Positions 6,525 through 12,693 of a stretch of DNA of 28,994 nt are shown here, piece by piece. Position 1 is the first letter of the stretch; each line of letters starts with the position of its first letter. Both the position numbers and the translations under genes were made by a program. The stretch is from positions 1 through 28,994 of the IMG/VR virus record IMGVR_UViG_3300028925_010214. The stretch is one strand, 5' to 3'. The notes below the pieces were generated by a model. That model saw only the letters and a program-made list of their open reading frames with translations. It did no database searches and had not been told where the DNA came from. This DNA is from a virus.

Positions 6525-6809
6525 ATGAACTTTGAAGAGTATCGTGCGCGTGTTAAGGGGACTCTACTGTATTTGCAAGAGGATGAAATTATATATCCGG
6601 TGTTGGGTCTTGCTGATGGGGCTGGCTTGGTAACTGGTAAAATAAAGCACTGGCTGCAAGGTGAGGAGTTAGATCGCGTTGAGATTGCCCGCGGGTTAGG
6701 GGATGTGTTGTGGAACGTTGCCGCGCTGGCAAGCGACCTCGGAATATCTTTAGATGATATAGCCGAGAAAAACCTGCAGGAGGTAGAGAGTGATTCTGAG
6801 CCATTTTAA
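6525..6809 (+). CDS. mazG: MazG-fold protein with degenerate metal site, 94 aa
   Basis: ATG 6525 has GAGGAG at 6512-6517. The protein aligns by eye with small phage MazG NTP pyrophosphohydrolases: GLADGAGLVTGKIKHWLQ at 26-43 and LGDVLWNVAALASDLGISLDDIAEKNL at 59-85 match the two helical motifs. The usual acidic ligands are mostly gone, though. The first-motif Glu residues of the common GEAGEV arrangement are Gly and Leu here (DGAGLV), and the Glu of the ELGD motif is Gly (GLGD); only the Asp remains. Canonical (d)NTP or ppGpp hydrolysis is therefore doubtful. Its 3' end carries the ribosome binding site of the polymerase C-half, which overlaps it by 20 nt. It is the last gene of the cassette in the polymerase. 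Confidence 0.78.
   Translation: MNFEEYRARVKGTLLYLQEDEIIYPVLGLADGAGLVTGKIKHWLQGEELDRVEIARGLGDVLWNVAALASDLGISLDDIAEKNLQEVESDSEPF
6778..6784 (+). promoter_or_regulatory. Perfect ribosome binding site for the polymerase C-half
   Basis: AGGAGGT lies 5 nt before GTG 6790 and decides the start of the second polymerase polypeptide. An in-frame TAG at 6784-6786 excludes a longer protein. It shows that the C-half is initiated independently and is not a relic. Confidence 0.8.
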
Positions 6810-7596
6810 AACTGAGGACACGTTTATCGAGTTGGATTATGCCCAGCTTGAGATACGGGTGCTTGCTTTAGCTACGCGAGACAAAAATCTGGTTGAGGAT
6901 TTGGTTTCCGGGCGGGACATGCACACCTACTTCGCCAGCCGCATCTTCGGTAAACCCGTAGAAGATGTGACACAGTCTGAGAGAAAGTTGGCTAAGGGGT
7001 TCTCGTTTCAGCTACAGTATGGCGCAGGGTTTAGGTCAATTGCTGAAAGCTGGAATGTTGATGCGGGGCTTGTTAAGGGGTTTATTCGCGACTACTACAC
7101 CCGCTATGCACAGGTAAAGAAGTGGCAAGCGAAGTCCCTTAAGGAGGCAGAGGCATCCTTTTCCTGGCGCGGGGAGTCAACCAAAGATTCGTTAAGCATT
7201 CCCAGCTATTACCTCAGTAATATATGGGGAGATAAAGAGGCGTTTTTTCTCTTGGCAGATAAGTGGAAAGGAGAATATAAGGTTAGTCCTACCAAGGTAA
7301 AAAACTACCCCATCCAAGGGGCAGGTGCAGACATTATGATTATGATGTTAGGGGTACTTGACCAAGATTTATCCACCAGTTTTGACGGGCGCGTGCGGAT
7401 GCTAAATACGGTGCATGATTCTGTTTTGTTAGAGGCACCCAACTGTTTGGTAGAGGATGTTGTCCACACTGCTAAAAAATCTTTAGAAAGTGTCCCCGCT
7501 GCCCTGCATAAGTTATTTGGTGTAGAGTCACCTGTAGAGTTTCCCGTTGATTATTCTGTGGGTAAAACCCTTGCAGAAGTTAAACAAGCTGCTTGA
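6790..7596 (+). CDS. polA: Family A DNA polymerase, C-terminal half (palm and fingers catalytic domain), 268 aa
   Basis: GTG 6790 follows AGGAGGT by 5 nt. All catalytic motifs missing from the 4474-5652 product are here. Motif A is ELDYAQLEIR (D16). The O-helix is RKLAKGFSFQLQYG at 65-78, matching Arg754, Lys758, Phe762 and Tyr766 of E. coli Pol I as R65, K69, F73 and Y77. Motif C is NTVHDSVLLE with D210, where the common Glu after Asp is Ser. The Phe762 equivalent is a residue type reported mainly in virulent virioplankton. The first residues (ILSHFKTEDTFIELDY) continue directly from the N-half's NISGKEV, so the pair reconstitutes an ordinary PolA. Neither half alone contains a whole palm; a two-subunit enzyme is inferred. 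Confidence 0.9.
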   Translation: MILSHFKTEDTFIELDYAQLEIRVLALATRDKNLVEDLVSGRDMHTYFASRIFGKPVEDVTQSERKLAKGFSFQLQYGAGFRSIAESWNVDAGLVKGFIRDYYTRYAQVKKWQAKSLKEAEASFSWRGESTKDSLSIPSYYLSNIWGDKEAFFLLADKWKGEYKVSPTKVKNYPIQGAGADIMIMMLGVLDQDLSTSFDGRVRMLNTVHDSVLLEAPNCLVEDVVHTAKKSLESVPAALHKLFGVESPVEFPVDYSVGKTLAEVKQAA

Positions 7597-7621
7597 CAAA
7601 ACCAGCGGGTTGTGTTTTAAT
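7593..7621 (+). promoter_or_regulatory. Near-consensus sigma70-type promoter
   Basis: TTGACA (7593-7598), a 17-nt spacer and TTTAAT (7616-7621) make an almost ideal bacterial promoter. It lies across the polymerase stop codon and about 40 nt before the next gene, in one of the few gaps of this block. It would let host RNA polymerase transcribe the ssDNA-binding-protein, nuclease and nucleotide-metabolism genes separately from the upstream block. Confidence 0.6.
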
Positions 7622-7661
7622 ATTGTGGTAGTGTCACATTGAGAGTTTAGGAGATTAGAGT

Positions 7662-8204
7662 ATGCAGAAGACCGGACAATTAGCGTTTATTGGCAAGCCC
7701 TTCGAGAAAAAGGGTGGTGGTTCATCTGGGTCATTCAAGTTGGAGAATGATCCTGTCTACTACAAGTTGTTTAACCACATCCCCCAAGAGGATTGGGCGG
7801 CGCAACCCGGAGACCATATATCATTCAACTATGACGTTAAAGAGTTTGGTGGGAAGGATTATTACAATGCCTCGCCAACAACCATTAAGAAGGTTCCAGC
7901 CTCTAGCCCCGCTACTAACATCTCTACGGTGGGTGCGGCGGGTGTAGACAAGAACCTCAGCCGGGATATGTGCATTCAACGACAAAGCATGATGAAAGTT
8001 TCCGCGGATGTTATCCTAGCAACGACTGAGCAAGGTGCTGATGTAACTGCCACCGCAGAATTAATCATCGCGCTAGCTCGTAAGTTTGTAGACTACACTA
8101 GTGGAGAAGCAGATGTCCCAAAGCCCTTGACTGAGGATAAGGAGGTTACCCCAGAGGATTGGGAAACCGCCGCCGTTGAGTATGGGTATAAGGCGTCAGC
8201 CTAA
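7662..8204 (+). CDS. Putative single-stranded DNA-binding (OB-fold-like) protein, 180 aa
   Basis: ATG 7662 has TAGGAG at 7648-7653. The N-terminal about 90 residues look like an OB-fold strand pattern with aromatic residues (DPVYYKLFNHI, DHISFNYDVKEFGGKDYYNA), and the following segment is Ser/Pro/Thr-rich. A helical stretch (RDMCIQRQSMMKVSADVILATT, then AELIIALARKFVDYT) resembles domains in several phage DNA-binding proteins. The C-terminus has acidic residues (TEDKEVTPEDWE) but does not end in the acidic tip typical of T7 gp2.5. Position between polymerase and exonuclease matches gp2.5-type SSB. This is inference from position and pattern, not a clear family match. Confidence 0.55.
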   Translation: MQKTGQLAFIGKPFEKKGGGSSGSFKLENDPVYYKLFNHIPQEDWAAQPGDHISFNYDVKEFGGKDYYNASPTTIKKVPASSPATNISTVGAAGVDKNLSRDMCIQRQSMMKVSADVILATTEQGADVTATAELIIALARKFVDYTSGEADVPKPLTEDKEVTPEDWETAAVEYGYKASA

Positions 8205-8208
8205 GGTA

Positions 8209-9102
8209 ATGGAATTCGAACCCTGCAAACTTAACACAAACGGCACGAAGCATGTGCTTTTACTGTTTGATGGAGACATTTTAGCGTATAGGGCGGGGTT
8301 TGGTGCTGAAAAAAAGGTGTATTTTGATAAGCGTTCACCCCCCGATATGGGGGGTGCTATTTACACATCCAAAAAAGATGCCAAAGAACACGTAGAACCT
8401 GAGCAGTTAGACTCATACCGGGAACTAGAGCCGGTCGCTAATGCACTGCAGAACTGCAAATCTATGATTGAAAATACAATAAACATGGCTACTACCAGCC
8501 GAGCCGCTACCCGTGAGCAGGTAAGGTACACTACGTTCTTAACAGGCAACAAAAATTTCAGGGTGCACGTTGATCCAGAGTACAAAGCAAATAGAAAAGA
8601 TGTTAAGAAACCGGAACACCTTCCAGCCATAAGAAAATATTTGCAAACACATCACTTTGCACAAGTCTCCGAGGGATGTGAGGCAGATGATTTTTTTGGT
8701 CAGGCGTGTCTTGATGCAAAAAAAGAAAACATGGAGCCTATTGTGGTATCCATCGATAAAGATTTAAACCAAATCGCCGGAATACATTATAATTTTGTAC
8801 GCGATGAGCTTTATGTGGTGACAGAGCGACAAGCGGACAAAGTCTTTTGGAGACAAATGCTTGAAGGTGACAGAGCGGACAACATTACAGGTATAAACCA
8901 GGTTGGTCCAAAGAAAGCAGCAGGTATGATTCCGCACAGCAATAAAGAAACCTTAAAAATGGACAACGACACCGCCAAAGAAGTTGTTATCGGGCAGTAT
9001 AAGAAGGAGTTCGGGGATGAGTGGGAAGAAAAATACAACAAAAACTGCGACCTCCTATGGATATGGCGTAAAGTTCCAGACGAATGCCCGTTTAAAACTT
9101 AG
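8209..9102 (+). CDS. 5'-3' exonuclease (T7 gp6/FEN-like), 297 aa
   Basis: I chose ATG 8209, four bases after the previous stop, though its AAGG ribosome site is close; in-frame starts at 8176 and 8182 overlap the upstream gene. Motifs of the FEN/RNase H family are in order: LLLFDGDILAYRAG (17-30), FLTGNKNFR with DPEYKANR, CEADDFFGQ with the metal-binding Asp pair, VVSIDKDLNQI, and GDRADNITGINQVGPKKA, the helix-hairpin-helix that grips the duplex. It would remove RNA primers and degrade host DNA from 5' ends, as gp6 does for T7. Its 3' end is overlapped in another frame by the endonuclease I gene. Confidence 0.88.
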   Translation: MEFEPCKLNTNGTKHVLLLFDGDILAYRAGFGAEKKVYFDKRSPPDMGGAIYTSKKDAKEHVEPEQLDSYRELEPVANALQNCKSMIENTINMATTSRAATREQVRYTTFLTGNKNFRVHVDPEYKANRKDVKKPEHLPAIRKYLQTHHFAQVSEGCEADDFFGQACLDAKKENMEPIVVSIDKDLNQIAGIHYNFVRDELYVVTERQADKVFWRQMLEGDRADNITGINQVGPKKAAGMIPHSNKETLKMDNDTAKEVVIGQYKKEFGDEWEEKYNKNCDLLWIWRKVPDECPFKT

Positions 9103-9532
9103 AGCAGGCAAACAAGTCTATGTTTTTCGGTCAAATTACGAGAAGCAGGTGGCACAGAACCTACTCAAGAACAAAATAAAGTTCCAGTATGAGCCAAAAG
9201 CCTTCTCCTACTACTACCCTGTACACTCAGGATCTTGTTTTGACTGTAATTCAACCAACGTAGGCAGGAAAACAACCTATACCCCGGACTTTTTTCTAAA
9301 AAGGAGTAAGCTCTGGGTAGAAACAAAGGGTAAGTGGGACGGGAAAGGGCGAACAAAAATACTTTCGGTATTAGAAAGTGACAACGAGCTTACCAGAAAA
9401 AATTTTAGGATGTTATTTATGTATGACAACTGGTTAACTAAGAAGAAGTATCGGCGGTACACTGATTGGTGCGCAGATAAGAGTATTATTTGTGCAGTCG
9501 GGCGGGACATCCCCGAAGACTGGGTAAAGTAA
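9017..9532 (+). CDS. Endonuclease I-like Holliday-junction resolvase (T7 gp3 type), 171 aa
   Basis: AAGGAG at 9004-9009 places the start at ATG 9017, inside the exonuclease gene in another frame (86 nt overlap). The N-terminal GYGVKF and VFRSNYEKQVAQNL resemble the start of T7 endonuclease I. Catalytic residues line up as E42, D91 (YTPDFFL), E102 and K104 (WVETKG), the PD-(D/E)xK set of T7 E20, D55, E65 and K67. WCADKSIICAVGRDIPEDW matches the T7 C-terminal region. An insert before D91 carries CFDC (74-77) that T7 lacks. It would resolve branched replication intermediates and help break down host DNA. Confidence 0.87.
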   Translation: MSGKKNTTKTATSYGYGVKFQTNARLKLRAGKQVYVFRSNYEKQVAQNLLKNKIKFQYEPKAFSYYYPVHSGSCFDCNSTNVGRKTTYTPDFFLKRSKLWVETKGKWDGKGRTKILSVLESDNELTRKNFRMLFMYDNWLTKKKYRRYTDWCADKSIICAVGRDIPEDWVK

Positions 9533-9548
9533 CCAAGGACACGCACAC

Positions 9549-10313
9549 ATGAAGCATGCAATGATTCCAGATACTCAAATCTATCCGGGCAGTGATGTTA
9601 CGCATATTACTGCTGCTGCTAGATACCTTAGAAAGCACAAACCAGAAAAAATTATTCTTATAGGCGATTGGTGGGATATGCCTAGCGTTTCTAGCTACGA
9701 CAGACCCGGTGATAAGGGGTGGGAAGACAAGTGTGTTGAGGCTGACCTAGATGCGGGGTGGTCTGCTATGCGGATGTTTCTGCGAGGGTTACGAACATCA
9801 AAGTACGACCCTGAGATACACTATTTGGTCGGTAACCACGAAGAACGTATTGTAAGAGCATCTAATTCGGCAGACCTGCGTAGGATAGGGAGCCTGCTTA
9901 ACCTGGAAAAGGTGATACTTAACCCCCTAAACGCTCTGGGAGTAACAACCCACCCTTTCCTCACGATACTTGAGCTAGATGGTATTTGCTACAGCCACTA
10001 CTTTGTCAACCCCACAAGCTTATTTTCTAATGCCATAGGTGGGACAATAGAAAGCAAGCTTAAAAATTTAGGGCATAGCTTTACTATGGGCCACCAGCAG
10101 AAAAAACAAACGGGGGAAATTTACACCTGTACTGGCCAACGACGCCGTGGGTTAGTGTGCGGACGCTTTTATCCTGACTACCACGACTATCTAGGCCCAC
10201 AAAAAAACTCCCAAAGTTGGAGTGGCATTTTGTTAAAGCACGAGGTTTTTGATGGTGATTACGACTTGATGGAGGTAAGCATGGATTACTTGTTGAAGGA
10301 GTATACAAGCTAA
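9549..10313 (+). CDS. Calcineurin-type metallophosphoesterase, 254 aa
   Basis: ATG 9549 with AAGGAC at 9534-9539. Metal-binding motifs of the metallophosphoesterase superfamily are visible: IPDTQ (D8, with Gln in place of the usual His), IGDWWDMPS (D40, D43), VGNHEER (N96, H97), a His in CYSHYF and GHQQ near residue 193. Phage members of this superfamily include DNA-processing nucleases and phosphatases. Position directly after two nucleases suggests a DNA-repair or recombination role, but substrate cannot be read from sequence. Its TAA overlaps the next ATG (TAATG). Confidence 0.78.
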   Translation: MKHAMIPDTQIYPGSDVTHITAAARYLRKHKPEKIILIGDWWDMPSVSSYDRPGDKGWEDKCVEADLDAGWSAMRMFLRGLRTSKYDPEIHYLVGNHEERIVRASNSADLRRIGSLLNLEKVILNPLNALGVTTHPFLTILELDGICYSHYFVNPTSLFSNAIGGTIESKLKNLGHSFTMGHQQKKQTGEIYTCTGQRRRGLVCGRFYPDYHDYLGPQKNSQSWSGILLKHEVFDGDYDLMEVSMDYLLKEYTS

Positions 10314-10525
10314 TGTATACTTTAGAGGAGTTTATGTCCTGTGCTGCCGAAAGGTATGACCCTGATGTTATAGTGGACCTTTTAGATTTGTCTAGCAACG
10401 AACTAATACAGGCGTTCCCAGAAAAATTTATTGCCCACCAGCATAGGTTTGATCTCGCCTTCGGCGCGGAGAGCATGGATTATTTTTTGGTAGGTGAAAT
10501 TGATGAACCCAGAGAGGAAACATAA
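10313..10525 (+). CDS. Small acidic hypothetical protein, 70 aa
   Basis: ATG 10313 overlaps the upstream stop (TAATG). The protein is acidic, with a segment ERYDPDVIVDLLDLSSNELIQAFPEKF that resembles small helical proteins encoded near replication genes in other short-tailed phages. No catalytic motif or membrane segment is visible. Coupling to the metallophosphoesterase suggests joint expression. Function unknown. Confidence 0.65.
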   Translation: MYTLEEFMSCAAERYDPDVIVDLLDLSSNELIQAFPEKFIAHQHRFDLAFGAESMDYFLVGEIDEPREET

Positions 10526-10527
10526 AC

Positions 10528-10770
10528 GTGGCAGGTTTAAACACCCCAAAACAGAACACGACGCCCCGAAGCAAAAGTACCACCGCAGCAAAGAAAAAAG
10601 ACTCTATAGAACACGCGACTTACTTGAATGGAGCAATGCTATTAATGACGACGAAACTCCACCTAACTAGAGGAAGCTGGGAATTTACCCACGAACATTT
10701 CCAAGAATGTTACGATGAGGTAGTTGATAAGTATACCGCTGTTACAAAAGGTGCTACCAATGCAAAGTAA
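10528..10770 (+). CDS. Hypothetical protein with basic Thr/Lys-rich N-terminus, 80 aa
   Basis: GTG 10528, two bases after the previous stop, with GAGAGGAAA shortly upstream. The first about 27 residues are Thr/Ser/Lys-rich and likely disordered; the rest is a helical domain (SWEFTHEHFQECYDEVVDKYTA). The basic tail could contact nucleic acid. Its end overlaps the ribonucleotide reductase start by 11 nt. No family recognised. Confidence 0.55.
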   Translation: MAGLNTPKQNTTPRSKSTTAAKKKDSIEHATYLNGAMLLMTTKLHLTRGSWEFTHEHFQECYDEVVDKYTAVTKGATNAK

Positions 10771-12409
10771 TTCTTTTCGCACTACCCTAGGCGAGAACGT
10801 ATTTAGAACAAAGTACGCACAAGGTCCGACAGATAGCTGGCAATGCCTTGCTAGACGCTGCGTTGAGGACGTGTGTGGAGACATGGGTACGGACCGTCAC
10901 GTTATTCTTGGGAAGTCAGACCGTGAGCAACTAGTTCACTACATAACTACCATGAAGTTTATTCCCGGTGGGAGATACCTGTACTATGCAGGTCGAAAGC
11001 TTCACGCTTGGAATAACTGTTTCCTGTTGCGTGCCGAAGAAGATACCCGCGAAGAGTGGTCTAACTTAATATGGAGAGCGAATAGCTGCCTTATGCTAGG
11101 TGGAGGTATAGGGGTGGACTACTCTATTCTTAGGCCATCAGGACGCGCCTTGTCGCGCACAGGAGGCGTTTCTAGCGGACCCCTGCCCCTGATGCAAATG
11201 GTCAATGAAATAGGCAGGAACGTCATGCAGGGAGGCTCTCGACGGTCTGCTATATACGCATCGTTGGACCGAGAACACGAAGACATAAGTGCCTTTTTAC
11301 ATGCAAAAGATTGGCAAAATATGCACATCACAGATAAGGTAACTTTGGCCCAAGCAAAAGAAACTAACTTTAACTTTCCTGCACCACTTGACCAGACAAA
11401 CATCTCCGTAAATTACAGTGACGAGTGGTTGGGTTTAGGTGTCGATGCGTGGAAAGACCCGATATTTTTAGAAAACTGCCAGCAAGCACTTACCACAGGG
11501 GAGCCTGGCTTTAGTTTTAACTTCGGAGACAAGAGCAATGAAACACTTAGGAACGCATGTACTGAGGTTACGAGTGAAGATGATAGCGACGTATGTAATC
11601 TTGGCTCAATCAATCTGGGCAATATCGAGAGTCTGGAGGAATTCAAAGATGTTGTTGCCCTTGCCTCAAAATTCTTGGTATGTGGAACAGTCCGAGCCGA
11701 TTTACCGTACGACAAAGTTCAAGAAGTTCGCAGTAAAAACCGGAGACTCGGACTTGGGCTTATGGGTATCCATGAATGGTTACTTAAGCGTGGTTCCCGA
11801 TACGAGGTAACGCCAGAACTACATTCGTGGTTAGGGGTGTACAAGGATGAGTCTAAGAAAGCAGCCAACGAGCACTGTGATAGACTATACATCTCACGCC
11901 CTATTGCATACCGAGCTATAGCACCGACAGGAACAATTGGTATACTTGCCGGTACCACGACAGGTATCGAACCAGTGTATGCTGTTGCCTACAAAAGAAG
12001 GTATCTTACTGAAGGTACTCGGTGGAAGTACGAGTTTTGTGTAGATGGCACGGCGCAAACACTCATTGACCAGTTAGGTGTTAAGACCTCCTCAATAGAC
12101 TCAGCAAGCGATTTAGCTAGTAAGCCAGAGCAAAGAATTAAATTCCAAGCAGACATACAGGATTACGTTGACCAAAGTATATCATCAACCATTAATCTTC
12201 CTACAGTAGCTAGTGGTACTTTAGGTGTGGATAAGTTTGCTAAAATACTAGCCAAGTATGCAGGCAGATTGCGTGGGCTTACCTGTTACCCGGACGGAAG
12301 TAGAGGAGGACAACCTATTACAGCCGTTGATTACGCTGAAGCGATTAAGCACAAAGGGGTTGTTTACGAGGAGAACGATCCTTGCGGTGGTGGAGTATGC
12401 GGGGTATGA
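10760..12409 (+). CDS. nrdJ: Adenosylcobalamin-dependent (class II) ribonucleoside reductase, 549 aa
   Basis: ATG 10760 with AAAGG about 8 nt upstream; an in-frame TTG at 10724 is rejected. It reduces ribonucleotides to deoxyribonucleotides for phage DNA synthesis. The active site is complete: first redox Cys in WNNCF (C87), thiyl-radical and proton-relay residues in NACTEV (C267, E269), second redox Cys in VCNLGSINLG (C279), phosphate-binding APTGTIGI (388-395), and a C-terminal CGGGVC (C542, C547) that would recycle the disulfide. There is no adjacent small subunit gene, and TTTGIEPVYA is typical of class II enzymes. The reaction needs coenzyme B12, so the host must make or import it. Length fits phage class II enzymes. 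Confidence 0.9.
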   Translation: MQSNSFRTTLGENVFRTKYAQGPTDSWQCLARRCVEDVCGDMGTDRHVILGKSDREQLVHYITTMKFIPGGRYLYYAGRKLHAWNNCFLLRAEEDTREEWSNLIWRANSCLMLGGGIGVDYSILRPSGRALSRTGGVSSGPLPLMQMVNEIGRNVMQGGSRRSAIYASLDREHEDISAFLHAKDWQNMHITDKVTLAQAKETNFNFPAPLDQTNISVNYSDEWLGLGVDAWKDPIFLENCQQALTTGEPGFSFNFGDKSNETLRNACTEVTSEDDSDVCNLGSINLGNIESLEEFKDVVALASKFLVCGTVRADLPYDKVQEVRSKNRRLGLGLMGIHEWLLKRGSRYEVTPELHSWLGVYKDESKKAANEHCDRLYISRPIAYRAIAPTGTIGILAGTTTGIEPVYAVAYKRRYLTEGTRWKYEFCVDGTAQTLIDQLGVKTSSIDSASDLASKPEQRIKFQADIQDYVDQSISSTINLPTVASGTLGVDKFAKILAKYAGRLRGLTCYPDGSRGGQPITAVDYAEAIKHKGVVYEENDPCGGGVCGV

Positions 12410-12429
12410 CATCTTAGGAGGACAGGAAC

Positions 12430-12684
12430 ATGAACTGTTGGCATTGTGAAGAAGAGGTTGAGTGGGAGGAGGATATAGATTTACCAGACGCCGATTGGGA
12501 ATTTGTAACCAATCTACGCTGCACGGTATGCGAGGCATACTACCAAGTTTTTCTTCCCCGAGGTGGTGAGTATGAGTATGAGTACACAGTTGAGTACGAA
12601 GAAGTTGCGACAGTCCTTAACCTCGTACCAAAACTTGAAAAAGCAGCCGGAAAAAAAGCTCCCGACGAAGAGCCGGGAGAATGA
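12430..12684 (+). CDS. Acidic zinc-ribbon protein, 84 aa
   Basis: ATG 12430 has AGGAGG at 12416-12421. CWHC at residues 3-6 and CTVC at 31-34 form a zinc-ribbon pattern. The rest is very rich in Glu/Asp and Tyr (YEYEYTVEYEE), giving a strongly acidic protein with a Lys-rich then acidic tail. It is the last gene of the rightward block, and a minus-strand terminator is embedded in its final codons. A glutaredoxin or RNR partner role is tempting from position but nothing in the sequence shows it. Confidence 0.7.
   Translation: MNCWHCEEEVEWEEDIDLPDADWEFVTNLRCTVCEAYYQVFLPRGGEYEYEYTVEYEEVATVLNLVPKLEKAAGKKAPDEEPGE
12651..12679 (-). terminator. Intrinsic terminator of the leftward (late) transcript
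   Basis: Read on the minus strand: CTCCCG, a 9-nt loop, CGGGAG (+ strand 12659-12664 with 12674-12679), one base and then seven T residues (12657-12651). The hairpin plus U-run lies 15 nt past the stop of the last minus-strand gene, as expected for a late-operon terminator. It overlaps the 3' end of the rightward zinc-ribbon gene. Confidence 0.7.
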
Positions 12685-12693
12685 GAGGTTCGC

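Noticed and set aside
5653-6789. Group I or group II intron interrupting polA
   Set aside because: Only 26 nt between the N-half stop and the first inserted gene are non-coding, the rest is packed with three genes, and no intron core or homing endonuclease is visible. The C-half has its own ribosome binding site and start.
4474-7596. Split intein joining the polymerase halves
   Set aside because: The N-half ends five residues after the QNI motif with no intein N-domain, and the C-half starts directly with polymerase sequence without the terminal His-Asn/Cys-Ser-Thr signature.
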